Part shown: positions 52,030 through 60,287 of the stretch, one piece after another | Numbering within the stretch: the stretch's first letter is position 1 | Layout of the letters: every line of letters starts with the position of its first letter | DNA from: JAHEJX01 sp041605955 | Lineage (GTDB): Bacteria; Actinomycetota; Acidimicrobiia; Spongiisociales; UBA5794 | DNA: 64,000 nucleotides | Assembly (NCBI GenBank): GCA_041605955.1 | Contig: JBFIXI010000006.1 | Span: 36,925 to 100,924 of the forward strand | Reading direction: 5' to 3' | Position numbers and translations under genes: made by a program | Notes under the pieces: generated by a model | Seen by the model: the letters and a program-made list of their open reading frames with translations, nothing else | Databases searched by the model: none | Told to the model about the DNA's origin: nothing

Positions 52030-52062
52030 TCACCGCAGATTACGACCAGCGAGGCGGGGCGC

Positions 52063-52323
52063 CTAGGCGGTGACCTTCAAGAGCTCGTCGACGACGCCGT
52101 CCGCGTGCAGTGCCAGGAGCTCGTCAAAGCCGCCCACGTGGGCGTCGCCAATGACGATCTGCGGTACCGAGCGACGGCCGATGATCTCTTCGAGCTTGCC
52201 GCGAGGATCGTCCCACAACTCGACATCGATCTCCGTGCACGCGACTCCCTTGGCGTCGAAAAACGCCTTGGCGCTCACGCAAGATGGGCACCACGAAGTC
52301 GAGTAGATGGTGACTTCGTTCAA
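52063..52323 (-). CDS. Glutaredoxin / mycoredoxin-like protein
   Basis: The 86-aa glutaredoxin fold has active site WCPSC (Cys12, Cys15) and the TVP-like RSVPQIVIGD with GGFDEL. The CPSC motif and actinobacterial setting suggest use of mycothiol rather than glutathione, but this is not proven. The start is TTG, with AGGA only 2 nt before it; the position of the active site supports this start. No SigR consensus was found upstream, unlike trxA. Confidence 0.85.
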   Translation of the reverse strand: MNEVTIYSTSWCPSCVSAKAFFDAKGVACTEIDVELWDDPRGKLEEIIGRRSVPQIVIGDAHVGGFDELLALHADGVVDELLKVTA

Positions 52324-52374
52324 TTCCTGGCCTTTCGCGGGCTTCCGGGAAAATATTGCGCCCGTTGCCGGAGG

Positions 52375-53118
52375 CTATTCCGCGATCTCGCCGAAGCTGG
52401 CGCCGGCTTGCCGGGCAACCACATCGAGGCACTCGCCCTCTTGATCTCGTGCCCGCTCTTCGGGCCCGAAGGTCGCCAGGTCGTAGGCAATGAGCCGAAC
52501 CACTTCAACGGTATCGCCCTGGTCGACTTCTCTCAGTTCCCTTCCGTCGAGTAGGAACTGCGCATCGAACACGTACACGCCGTGGCGCGCCATGCAGTAA
52601 TGGAAGTCGTAGCCGAGGCTTTCCCATACTGTTTCGAAGACTCGGCCGGTTACGACCGGGACTGACATCTCATCTGGAGCCGGGGCCGCGACCCCGTCCG
52701 GGCGACTCAGGGTTTCGGCGTCCAGGAGGCGGTAGCCGGTGCCGGTTTGTCGCCCCAGCCCCAGGCGAGTTCCCGAGGGGTCGATGTCGGCGTGGATCCT
52801 GAACGTTTCCCAAGGCCCTTGTTCAGCCCGTAGGTTTGGATGGGCCGGGCCACAGCGGACGAATGGGTTCAGTTCGACGTCATCGAATGATGAGAAGTAG
52901 CAGCGGAATCCGTCGCGCTCACGGTTGCGGCTGGTTGCCTCGACCGTCCTGAGAAACGCGGCTCCGTCGGTGACCGGAGTGCCGGCCACCGTCAGCTTCG
53001 TGGCAGCACCCGCTCCGTTGGTGCTCTCGGAATTGGTCTCGGTGGTATCACCAGGGACTGCGGGGGAGCAGGCGGCTGCCATCAGGGCGATGAGAGCAAG
53101 CCCAATTCGCAACCTCAT
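52375..53118 (-). CDS. Hypothetical lipoprotein
   Basis: About 247 aa from ATG 53118 (MRLRIGLALIALMAAAC), whose lipobox LMAAAC marks a membrane-anchored lipoprotein. The mature part contains several Cys and Trp residues, for example FRCYFSSFDDVELNPFVRCG and FHYCMARHGVYVFD, but no domain I recognise. A longer frame to 53328 overlaps the next gene and is not used. Confidence 0.72.
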   Translation of the reverse strand: MRLRIGLALIALMAAACSPAVPGDTTETNSESTNGAGAATKLTVAGTPVTDGAAFLRTVEATSRNRERDGFRCYFSSFDDVELNPFVRCGPAHPNLRAEQGPWETFRIHADIDPSGTRLGLGRQTGTGYRLLDAETLSRPDGVAAPAPDEMSVPVVTGRVFETVWESLGYDFHYCMARHGVYVFDAQFLLDGRELREVDQGDTVEVVRLIAYDLATFGPEERARDQEGECLDVVARQAGASFGEIAE

Positions 53119-53164
53119 GGCAGTAGGGCGATCGCGGCGCAAGAATGGATTCCGAGCTTCCTGC

Positions 53165-53530
53165 TCAGCCCGCGGGGACATAAGGGATGCCGCCCAACCG
53201 AACCAGCGCGTCGACCACCGCTTCCCGGGCCATCGCGAAGTCGCCCCGCACCTCATTGCGGCTCTCGCCGGCCTCCTGGGTGTAGACCCGATACGATGCG
53301 CCGTCGTCGAGGATGTAGAGGCCGTCACGGGGGCCGACGATGTTGCGGCCGAGCTTGAGCATCTCCTCGGCGTTGGGGATGGCCGCTATGAGGTCTATGC
53401 GCTCCACGTTGAACGCCTCTTCGAAATCGGCGGCATTGGTGGCGCGCCTGCCGAGGATCTGCGAAGCCATGCGGTGGCCGCGCAGCTTGAGGATGGCGAC
53501 TGCTTGGTCGTGCCGGGTGGGGCGGTCCAT
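53165..53530 (-). CDS. Small hypothetical protein downstream of leuD
   Basis: About 121 aa from ATG 53530, only 14 nt after the leuD stop, so it is probably cotranscribed with leuCD. It has no membrane segment. Visible segments are HDQAVAILKLRGHRMASQIL, FEEAFNVERIDLIAAIPNAEEML and VVDALVRLGGIPYVPAG. The family is not recognised. A longer frame (to 53887) lies within leuD. Confidence 0.6.
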   Translation of the reverse strand: MDRPTRHDQAVAILKLRGHRMASQILGRRATNAADFEEAFNVERIDLIAAIPNAEEMLKLGRNIVGPRDGLYILDDGASYRVYTQEAGESRNEVRGDFAMAREAVVDALVRLGGIPYVPAG

Positions 53531-53544
53531 GGCCGTGCCGCCCT

Positions 53545-54147
53545 TCAGGCCACCGACGGCTTGAACGTCCGCCGGGCCGCCTCGTATTCGTCGATCGCGG
53601 CGGCATGCTGCAGGGTTAGCCCGATGTTGTCGAGACCGTTGCTGAGGCGGTGCTTGGCGTGGGCGTCGATCTCGAACCTCGCTTCGAAGTCGCCGCAGGT
53701 CACGGTTTGCTTGTCGAGATCGATCACCACATGGTTGCCGGGATCGTGGGCTCGTTCGGTCAGCTCGGTGATCTCCTCTTCGGTGAGCACGACCGGCAGC
53801 AAGCCGATATTGATGCAGTTGTTGTAGAAGATGTCGGCGAACGAGGGCGCCACGATCGCTTCGAAGCCCCAGTCTTCGAGCCCCCACGGGGCGTGCTCGC
53901 GCGACGAGCCGGAGCCGAAGTTGTGCCCGGTCACCAGGACCTTGGAGTCCTGATATTCGGGGTGGTTCAGGATGAAGTCGCCGCGCATCTCACCTTCGTG
54001 GTCGTAGCGCCAGTCGTAGAAGACATAAGGCCCGAATCCGCTGCGTTCCACCCGCTTCAAGTGCTGTTTGGGCATGATCTGGTCGGTGTCCACGTTGCTG
54101 CGCGGCAGCGGGGCCGCCTGTCCGGCAATCGTCGTGATCTTCTTCAC
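53545..54147 (-). CDS. leuD: 3-isopropylmalate dehydratase small subunit
   Basis: About 200 aa from GTG 54147, which overlaps the leuC stop (GTGA). Signature elements are RSNVDTDQIMPKQHL, GHNFGSGSSREHAPW and NNCINIGLLPV. With LeuC it isomerises 2- and 3-isopropylmalate in leucine synthesis. The length is normal. The remaining upstream frame is inside leuC. Confidence 0.96.
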   Translation of the reverse strand: MKKITTIAGQAAPLPRSNVDTDQIMPKQHLKRVERSGFGPYVFYDWRYDHEGEMRGDFILNHPEYQDSKVLVTGHNFGSGSSREHAPWGLEDWGFEAIVAPSFADIFYNNCINIGLLPVVLTEEEITELTERAHDPGNHVVIDLDKQTVTCGDFEARFEIDAHAKHRLSNGLDNIGLTLQHAAAIDEYEAARRTFKPSVA

Positions 54148-55553
54148 GACGCCTCCCAGCTGCGCACGTCGACCAAATGTCCGGCGACGGCGGCGGCCGC
54201 GGCCATGGCCGGGCTCACTAGGTGGGTGCGTCCGCCGCGTCCTTGCCTGCCCTCGAAATTGCGGTTCGATGTCGAGGCGCACCGCTCGCCCGGCAGCAAT
54301 ATGTCGGGGTTCATCCCGAGGCACATCGAGCATCCCGCATCGCGCCATTCGAATCCCGCGTCCAGGAATACCCGGTCCAGGCCCTCGGCTTCGGCCTGGA
54401 GCTTCACCAGGCCTGAGCCGGGGACGACCATGGCGTGGACCCCCTCTTTGACCCGTTTGCCGGCCAGCACCGCCGCGGCAGCACGCAAGTCCTCGATCCG
54501 ACCGTTGGTGCACGAGCCGAGAAACACGCGGTCGATCGATATCTCGGTCATGGGCGTACCGGCCTCCAAGTCCATGTACTCGAGGGCGCGCCGGGCGGCG
54601 TCCTGATCGAGCGGATCGGCGAAGTCCTCGGGAGCGGGCACAACACCGGACACGGGCAGCGTCTGCGCCGGGTTGGTGCCCCACGACACGTATGGCTCCA
54701 GCGAAGCGGCGTCGATGTTGACTTCGCGGTCGAAGGGGGCGGCAGGGTCGGTATGCAATGTGCGCCAGTACTCCACGGCGGCGTCCCACTCGGCGTCGGC
54801 CGGCGCGTAAGGACGGCCCTTGAGGTAGGCGAACGTGGTCTCGTCGGGAGCGATGAACCCGGCGCGGGCTCCAGCTTCTATCGACATGTTGCAGATCGTC
54901 ATCCGGCCTTCCATCGAAAGCGCCTCGATCGCCTCACCCCGGTATTCGATGACGTAGCCGGTGCCGCCGCCGACTCCGATCTTGGCGATTATGCCGAGGA
55001 TTATGTCCTTGGCGGTGACGCCGTTGCCGAGCCGGCCGGTGACGTTGATCGCCATCGCCTTGGGCTTGCGCTGTGGCAGCGTCTGGGTGGCGAGCACGTG
55101 CTCCACCTCGGAGGTCCCGATGCCAAAAGCGAGCGCTCCGAACGCTCCGTGGGTGGCTGTGTGGGAGTCGCCGCAGACGATTGTCATGCCGGGCTGGGTG
55201 ATGCCCTGCTCGGGCCCGATGACGTGAACGATGCCCTGGCGGGGATCGTCGAGGCCGAACAGCGTGATGTCGTTGCGTTCGCAGTTGGCGATCAGAGTGT
55301 CGATTTGGACCTTGGAGAGCGGATCCTTGATCCCGAGGGCACGGCCTTCGGTGGGCACGCCGTGGTCGATCGTCGCCAGCGTGAGGTCGGGCCGCCGCAC
55401 CGGGCGTCCCTCCATCTGTAGCGACTCGAACGCCTGCGGTGAGGTGACTTCGTGGACCAGGTGCAGATCGATGTACAGCAGATCGGGCTCACCCGCGCCG
55501 CGCCGCACGACGTGGTCGTCCCAGATCTTGTCGAGGAGGGTTCTCGCTGGCAT
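54144..55553 (-). CDS. leuC: 3-isopropylmalate dehydratase large subunit
   Basis: The 469-aa aconitase-family protein starts MPARTLLDKIWDDHVV. The 4Fe-4S cluster Cys residues are in FLGSCTNGR and CSMCLGMNPD, and substrate residues in GDSHTATHGAFG. It forms the active dehydratase with LeuD and is first in the leuC-leuD-hypothetical operon. No regulatory leader peptide or T-box was seen in the 75 bp upstream. Confidence 0.97.
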   Translation of the reverse strand: MPARTLLDKIWDDHVVRRGAGEPDLLYIDLHLVHEVTSPQAFESLQMEGRPVRRPDLTLATIDHGVPTEGRALGIKDPLSKVQIDTLIANCERNDITLFGLDDPRQGIVHVIGPEQGITQPGMTIVCGDSHTATHGAFGALAFGIGTSEVEHVLATQTLPQRKPKAMAINVTGRLGNGVTAKDIILGIIAKIGVGGGTGYVIEYRGEAIEALSMEGRMTICNMSIEAGARAGFIAPDETTFAYLKGRPYAPADAEWDAAVEYWRTLHTDPAAPFDREVNIDAASLEPYVSWGTNPAQTLPVSGVVPAPEDFADPLDQDAARRALEYMDLEAGTPMTEISIDRVFLGSCTNGRIEDLRAAAAVLAGKRVKEGVHAMVVPGSGLVKLQAEAEGLDRVFLDAGFEWRDAGCSMCLGMNPDILLPGERCASTSNRNFEGRQGRGGRTHLVSPAMAAAAAVAGHLVDVRSWEAS

Positions 55554-55628
55554 GTCGATATCCAGTGTTCAGTGAAGCGGCGCAGTGTCAGATAGTAGGC
55601 AACGGGGGAGCGGGTAACGTTCGGCCCG

Positions 55629-56180
55629 ATGCCGGTCCTGGTAATGCTCCTGCTCAGCGTCATGCTCAGCCCCCCGTTCGGGGAGGCGTCGGCCAGGCTG
55701 ATCGGCTTCACCCCGACCGAGGTCACCTTGGAAGTCAGCGTCGAGGTGGTGGACAGTGCCGCCATCGTGCTGATGCGCGGGACCGATGTGGCCGGCACCG
55801 AGCTGGAACCGGTGGCCATGCTGCAGCGCGAGGACGGAACCTGGGGAGTGGTGGTGGAGTTGCCGGCGCGGCGCGACATCCGTCTGCTGTTCGAGCTCAT
55901 ACCCGAGCGCGGCGCCAGCACCCTGTCGGATGCGGCAACGCTCGTCGAGCTCGGCATCGACCCGGCGCGTCTGACGTTGGTCGATCCGCCGGAGCCGAGC
56001 GACGAGTCGACGCCGCTCCCTGGTTTGGAGTGGGTCATCCTGGCCGTCCTGGCGGCGGCCGCCGCCCTGGCGCTCATCGCCGTGTGGACGCGCCTCGGCA
56101 GCCGCCGCGAGCCCGATGAGGCCGACGCCGCGGCGGACGAACACGCCGGCTACGACGGCGTAGCCGTAGACGGCGGCTAG
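55629..56180 (+). CDS. Secreted or membrane-anchored hypothetical protein
   Basis: The 183-aa protein has an N-terminal hydrophobic signal (MPVLVMLLLSVMLSPP), a beta-rich domain with VTLEVSVEVVDSAAIVLMRG and WGVVVELPARRDIRLLFEL, then a C-terminal membrane helix (about 134-155) and an acidic tail. The domain should face outward with the tail inside. The family is not recognised. ATG 55644 is an alternative start. Confidence 0.65.
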   Translation: MPVLVMLLLSVMLSPPFGEASARLIGFTPTEVTLEVSVEVVDSAAIVLMRGTDVAGTELEPVAMLQREDGTWGVVVELPARRDIRLLFELIPERGASTLSDAATLVELGIDPARLTLVDPPEPSDESTPLPGLEWVILAVLAAAAALALIAVWTRLGSRREPDEADAAADEHAGYDGVAVDGG

Positions 56181-56189
56181 CGGTCTCAC

Positions 56190-56442
56190 CCTCCGGGCCG
56201 CAGGCTCGGTTTGGGATTCTCCCCCCGCGAGCGGAGCGAGTGTTGGGGCGAGTACCGCCCGCAGGGCCGGGAGGGGGCGAGGGGGGTTTGGGTGAGGCCC
56301 TGGGCCGGGAGGTGGTTGTGGTACTGCCGATGGCCAAACGTCCCGAGTAGAAGCGGAGGCGCGGGATAGACCTGTGGTCGCAGGGCGGTTCGCATGTTTG
56401 GGGTTGTTCCCGCGCCTTGGTTGCCCCCTCCGCCTCGCCTGC
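56190..56442 (+). repeat. Dispersed GC-rich intergenic repeat, copy 2
   Basis: This fills most of the 312 bp between the hypothetical gene and the ArsR-type regulator. The core 56271-56355 matches 49049-49134 in the same orientation. It also holds the CGAGCGGAGCGAG inverted repeat at 56227-56240 and one copy of the module at about 56403-56441. It lacks the 13-bp palindrome found in copy 1. No gene is supported here. Confidence 0.75.
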
Positions 56443-56468
56443 GCCGGGTGCGTTGCCTTGACTGCCGG

Positions 56469-56482
56469 TCGGGAAATCCCGA
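56469..56482. promoter_or_regulatory. Perfect palindrome, candidate operator of the ArsR-type regulator
   Basis: TCGGGAAATCCCGA is a 14-bp perfect palindrome ending 10 nt before the ATG of the winged-helix regulator. Its position over the promoter or leader suggests self-repression of the regulator-exporter operon. Pattern only. Confidence 0.5.
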
Positions 56483-56492
56483 CAATTGGGGC

Positions 56493-57065
56493 ATGACCAT
56501 GTCGAACGAACAGCCGGAACGCCATGTCGTGGACTACGCGATGGACGACTTCGTGCGAGCGGACACTCCGGAGCAGCTGCGAGCACTGGGCAATGTGACC
56601 CGAGAGGAGATCCTCGCCCTGTTGAGCGAGCGGGCGGCGACAACTACTCAGCTGGCTCGAGCCATGGGCAAGCCGAAAGGGTCTGTCGGCTACCACGTCA
56701 AGGTGCTGGAGAAGGCGGGCTTCGTGCGGGTGGTGCGGACCAACAAAGTGCGGGCGATGACGGAGAAGTACTACGGCCGAACCGCTCGCACCATTGTGTT
56801 CGGCCGGGCCGCGTACGACGACCCGCTGTTCGTGCTCGACGCAGTGCGCCGCGAGGCGGTGATCGAAGCTGCCGCCCCGCTGCCCATGTTCACCCTGCGT
56901 CATGCCCGGATTTCCGAGGAGCAGGCCGTCGCCTTCACGGAGCGCTTGCTCTCGCTGTCCACGGAGTTCCTGGACTTGCCTCGCGAAGGGGATCGAGCTT
57001 TCGGCCTCATTGCCGGGATCTATCCGACATCTGGGGCGGCGCTCGGCGACGACCGCGACTCATGA
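56493..57065 (+). CDS. ArsR/HTH_20-type transcriptional regulator
   Basis: About 190 aa from ATG 56493. The winged helix spans about 20-95: LRALGNVTREEILALLSE, then TTTQLARAMGKPKGSVGYHV (recognition helix) and KVLEKAGFVRVV (wing). The C-terminal part (95-190) would hold the ligand or dimer surface; no metal-binding Cys pair is present, so it is not a classical metal sensor. The ATGA overlap with the MFS gene indicates it controls that exporter. Confidence 0.87.
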   Translation: MTMSNEQPERHVVDYAMDDFVRADTPEQLRALGNVTREEILALLSERAATTTQLARAMGKPKGSVGYHVKVLEKAGFVRVVRTNKVRAMTEKYYGRTARTIVFGRAAYDDPLFVLDAVRREAVIEAAAPLPMFTLRHARISEEQAVAFTERLLSLSTEFLDLPREGDRAFGLIAGIYPTSGAALGDDRDS

Positions 57066-58447
57066 CCGACGACGCCCCGCCCGCCGCTGCTGAAGCGAAG
57101 CCGAATGCCGAGCTCGGGCGCAACTATTGGAGGCTGTGGACCGCCTCGGTGATCTCCAACCTGGGTGACGGGGTGAGCATCATCGCCTACCCGTGGCTGG
57201 CCTCGGCGGTGACCCGCAACGGGTTCCTCATTGGCCTGATCGCCGTGGCCCAGCGCTTGCCGTGGCTCGTGTTTGCCTTGCCGGCGGGCGTGATCACCGA
57301 TCGGGTCGATCGGCGCAAGCTCATGGTGGCGATGGACATCGCCCGCACCGCGATCACTTTGACCGTGGCCTTCGCCGTGCTGGCACGCCAACGGGTGCTG
57401 CCGGCGCCGGACGAGATCGCTGCCGGCCTGGAGCTGACCACCGACGGGGCGCTGTACCTGATCGTGCTGCTGGCCGCTCTGCTGTTCGGCTTCGCCGAGG
57501 TGCTGCGGGACAACGCAGCGCAGACCATCCTCCCTGCGATCGTCGAACCCGCAGCTCTGGAGAAGGCCAATGGGCAGATGTGGGGGTTCGAAATGGTGGC
57601 CAACAGCTTCGCGGGCCCGCCGCTCGGCTCGCTGCTCATCGGGTTCGCCTTTGCACTGCCGTTCTTCTTCGACGCCGGCACGTTTGCGGTGGCCGCGGCG
57701 ATGGTCTGGTTCATCAGCGGGAGCTTCCGCGCCGACGCTGCCGGCAGGGACACCGCCGGCAAGATCAACTGGAAAGGCGAGATCGCCGAGGGATTCGGCT
57801 GGCTGTGGCGTCACTCGTTGCTGCGGCCCATGGCCATCATTCTCGGGGTGATGAACGGGCTGGGGATGGTGGTGTTCGCCACCTTTGTCCTGTTTGCCCA
57901 GGAAGTGTTGGGCACCTCGGCGTTCGAATTCGCCGTGCTGATGACCGGAAGCGCCATCGGCGGGCTCGCCGGCACATTTCTCGCGCCGCGGGTCTCGTCC
58001 CGCTTCGGTAGTGGCGCCGCCCTCCAGATCACGCTGCTGGCCAGCATCATCATCCCGGCCGTCATCGGAGCCAGTTCGCACTGGTCGATCGTGTGGGCGG
58101 CCTCGGGTTTGTTCTCGCTCACTGGCGTTGTGTGGAACGTGATAACAGTATCGCTGCGCCAGACGATCATTCCCGACCGGCTGCTCGGTCGGGTCAACAG
58201 CGTGTATCGGTTCTTCGCCTGGGGCATGCTGCCGATTGGGTCTGCGATCGGTGGCCTGCTGGTGGTCGGTGTCGAGCTGATCGGCAGCCGGACGACGGCG
58301 TTGCGCGCTCCCTGGTTCGTGGCGGCCGCGGCCGCCGTTCTGCTCTACCTGTATGCGGCCCCCAAGCTGACTACCGACAAGATCGAGGCTGCTCGCCGCG
58401 ACGGCATCGCATCCAAGCGGGCTGCCGGGAGTCGACGAAGCCTGTAG
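57062..58447 (+). CDS. MFS transporter (enterobactin exporter EntS/MFS_3-like)
   Basis: The 461-aa protein has 12 predicted membrane segments. The loop between helices 2 and 3 reads GVITDRVDRRKLMV, the MFS motif A variant of the MFS_3 group, and PDRLLGRVNSVYRFFAWG is typical of the same group. It probably exports a drug or secondary metabolite. ATG 57062 overlaps the regulator stop. The longer frame from 56486 lies in the regulator gene. Confidence 0.87.
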   Translation: MTDDAPPAAAEAKPNAELGRNYWRLWTASVISNLGDGVSIIAYPWLASAVTRNGFLIGLIAVAQRLPWLVFALPAGVITDRVDRRKLMVAMDIARTAITLTVAFAVLARQRVLPAPDEIAAGLELTTDGALYLIVLLAALLFGFAEVLRDNAAQTILPAIVEPAALEKANGQMWGFEMVANSFAGPPLGSLLIGFAFALPFFFDAGTFAVAAAMVWFISGSFRADAAGRDTAGKINWKGEIAEGFGWLWRHSLLRPMAIILGVMNGLGMVVFATFVLFAQEVLGTSAFEFAVLMTGSAIGGLAGTFLAPRVSSRFGSGAALQITLLASIIIPAVIGASSHWSIVWAASGLFSLTGVVWNVITVSLRQTIIPDRLLGRVNSVYRFFAWGMLPIGSAIGGLLVVGVELIGSRTTALRAPWFVAAAAAVLLYLYAAPKLTTDKIEAARRDGIASKRAAGSRRSL

Positions 58448-58563
58448 GCATGGTCGCCGACGACGCCATCGCCGAGAGTGGCATCCCCGGTGCTCCGCCG
58501 CCCCTGGAGGAGGACTAGCAGCACCGGTGGGAACCAGCCGCCGCCGCGCCCCGTCCCAGCTAC

Positions 58564-59274
58564 ATGAGGTCCAGCCGCGTGAGATGGGCGATGCTGGTGA
58601 GCGTTGCCGCCTTGATTGCGGCGTGCTCAGGTTCCGCACTGCCGTCTCCGCCGACGGTGGCATGGGAGGTCAATTACTTCGGCGGCTGCGCCATGGTCGG
58701 GCAATGTCCTCGCTACGTGGTTTGGACCGATGGCGGCATCGAGTGGCAGTTGGTGCACTCCTGGGGCACCGAACCTCGCGTCGCTGCGACCATCGACGAG
58801 CGCCTGGTCGAAGACGCGCTGGCGGAGCTGGCGGCTGTGAACCTGCGGGCGGTCGGGAAGCGGCACGTCCGCGGTTGTACGAGCGTGATGGATGGAGTCG
58901 ACGTCTCGCTAGTAGTACCCGGTGAGTCGGCGCGGATCGGCTGTATCGATCTTCGTGGGCTGGCGGCCGACCTTCCGGCCTTTGATGCTGCCCTGCAGGC
59001 GATGTTCGCCGAGTTCGGCATCCGCGCAGCCGCTGCACAGGGGGCGCGGGGCACCAGCGGGCGTCGATCACAGCACGACGTCGAGTTGATGGCGATGGGA
59101 GAGCGGAGCTTCGCAGAGCGCTATCCGTGGCCCGATCAGCTGGTCGCTCTGGTCGAGTCCGGCGAGCCGTGCAGTGGGCCGATCCGAGTGAACATCGCTC
59201 TCGGCGCCCGTGTCTTCGCAGGAGACCCCGAGGCGGTATCGGTTAAGTGGGTGGGCGCGGCCTGCGAACCGTGA
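58564..59274 (+). CDS. Hypothetical lipoprotein
   Basis: The 236-aa protein has a signal peptide with lipobox LIAACS at about 17-22. The mature part includes EVNYFGGCAMVGQCPRYVVW, a Cys-containing start like DUF6438-type proteins, and a later GCIDLRGLAADLPAFD. It is convergent with the HAD phosphatase (13-nt gap). The function is unknown. Confidence 0.7.
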   Translation: MRSSRVRWAMLVSVAALIAACSGSALPSPPTVAWEVNYFGGCAMVGQCPRYVVWTDGGIEWQLVHSWGTEPRVAATIDERLVEDALAELAAVNLRAVGKRHVRGCTSVMDGVDVSLVVPGESARIGCIDLRGLAADLPAFDAALQAMFAEFGIRAAAAQGARGTSGRRSQHDVELMAMGERSFAERYPWPDQLVALVESGEPCSGPIRVNIALGARVFAGDPEAVSVKWVGAACEP

Positions 59275-59287
59275 CCGAGCGCAAGGA

Positions 59288-60076
59288 TCACGGGCGAGCG
59301 GCGCGCCGCTTGAGCAGGGCCATCCCGACGGCGCCGAGGATGGCGGCGACCACCGTGGCACCGCTGATGATCGGGACGGGTTGGCGGAGCCGAGTGCCCA
59401 GGCTCACCGGGCGAGTAAACACGACGATGGGCCAGTCTTTGGACTCGGCGATGCGGCGTAGCTCCTTCTCCGGATTGACCGCCACCGGATTGCCGACTAC
59501 CTCCATCATCGGGATGTCGGTGACACTGTCGCTGTAGGCATATGAGGTCGCCAGGTCGATGTCTTCCCGCTCCGCCAGCTCCTTGATGGCGTCGGCCTTG
59601 CCCGGGCCCATGGCATAGACGTCGAGCTCGGGAAGAAAGAACCCGGCGGCGTCGGTCTTTACCCTGGTGGCGATGATGTTGGTGACTCCGATGTGGCGCC
59701 CGATGGGTCGGACGATCTCGATGGGGCTGGCCGACACCAGGTACACCTCGCGGCCTTCCCGGCGGTGCTCGTCGATCAGGGTGAGCGCCTCCGCGTAGAC
59801 GAGCGGGTCGGCGACCTCTTCGAGCGTCTCCTCGACCAGCTGCTCGATCTCGGCGCGGTGCCAGCCGGCGGTGAGGTGCAGCATCTGGTCGCGTACCCGG
59901 CCCAACTGATCCTCGTCGGCCCCGAAGAGCACGTAGAAGAGCTGGGCGAACCCGAACTTCATCAGGGTGCGTTTGCCGACGAATCCGGCGCGGTAGAACG
60001 GCCGTCCGAAGGCAAGCGTCGACGACTTGGCGATGACCGTCTTGTCGAGATCAAAGAACGCGGCTGACTTGTTCAT
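59288..60076 (-). CDS. HAD-IB family phosphatase (SerB-like) with C-terminal membrane helix
   Basis: About 262 aa from ATG 60076 (MNKSAAFFDLDKT). The nucleophile motif is DLDKT (two Asp), motif II is YLVSAS, and motif IV is YSDSVTDIPMM. A membrane helix at about 235-252 ends in RRAAR. This matches the actinobacterial HAD-IB group that includes CicA-like and acyltransferase-linked phosphatases. The substrate may be a phospholipid intermediate or phosphoserine. The upstream heptamer repeats overlap its presumed promoter. Confidence 0.87.
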   Translation of the reverse strand: MNKSAAFFDLDKTVIAKSSTLAFGRPFYRAGFVGKRTLMKFGFAQLFYVLFGADEDQLGRVRDQMLHLTAGWHRAEIEQLVEETLEEVADPLVYAEALTLIDEHRREGREVYLVSASPIEIVRPIGRHIGVTNIIATRVKTDAAGFFLPELDVYAMGPGKADAIKELAEREDIDLATSYAYSDSVTDIPMMEVVGNPVAVNPEKELRRIAESKDWPIVVFTRPVSLGTRLRQPVPIISGATVVAAILGAVGMALLKRRAARP

Positions 60077-60083
60077 GGCCCAA

Positions 60084-60110
60084 TACAACGTACAACGTAC
60101 AAGCTACAAC
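60084..60110. repeat. Four tandem heptamers TACAACG/TACAAGC
   Basis: TACAACG at 60084 and 60091, TACAAGC at 60098 and TACAAC at 60105 follow without gaps, starting 8 nt upstream of the HAD gene start. On the minus strand they read GTACGTTGTACGTTGTATTG, with a TTGTAG-N17-GTATTG promoter-like spacing ending 4 nt before ATG, so the transcript could be leaderless. The AT-rich patch contrasts with the surrounding GC-rich DNA. Confidence 0.6.
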
Positions 60111-60174
60111 AGGGAATCCCGGCCACTAGGGTCGTTTGGCCGAAGCGCCGCCGCCCTACGGCAGCTGGGAAAGT

Positions 60175-60212
60175 GCGGCGACAGTCTTGAATCGCGGCGA
60201 CAGTCTTGAATC
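60175..60212 (+). repeat. Tandem 19-bp repeat upstream of the tad operon
   Basis: GCGGCGACAGTCTTGAATC occurs twice without gap at 60175-60193 and 60194-60212. It is a perfect duplication. The second copy contains the TTGAAT -35-like element of the predicted tad promoter, so the repeat duplicates that element or a nearby regulator site. Confidence 0.75.
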
Positions 60213-60234
60213 TGTCAGCCCCGCCGCATACCTT
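60206..60234 (+). promoter_or_regulatory. Candidate promoter of the tad operon
   Basis: TTGAAT (60206-60211), a 17-nt spacer and TACCTT (60229-60234) form a vegetative-type pair about 53 nt before the first gene at 60288. It overlaps the 19-bp tandem repeat. Confidence 0.5.
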
Positions 60235-60287
60235 GAAGCTACTTCCTCATCCGGACCTCGTGTGTCGAGCCGCCCATCGGGAAACTC

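Noticed and set aside
58450..58518. 22-codon frame (MVADDAIAESGIPG...) between the MFS and lipoprotein genes
   Set aside because: It has no ribosome-binding site or recognisable feature and is short enough to occur by chance.
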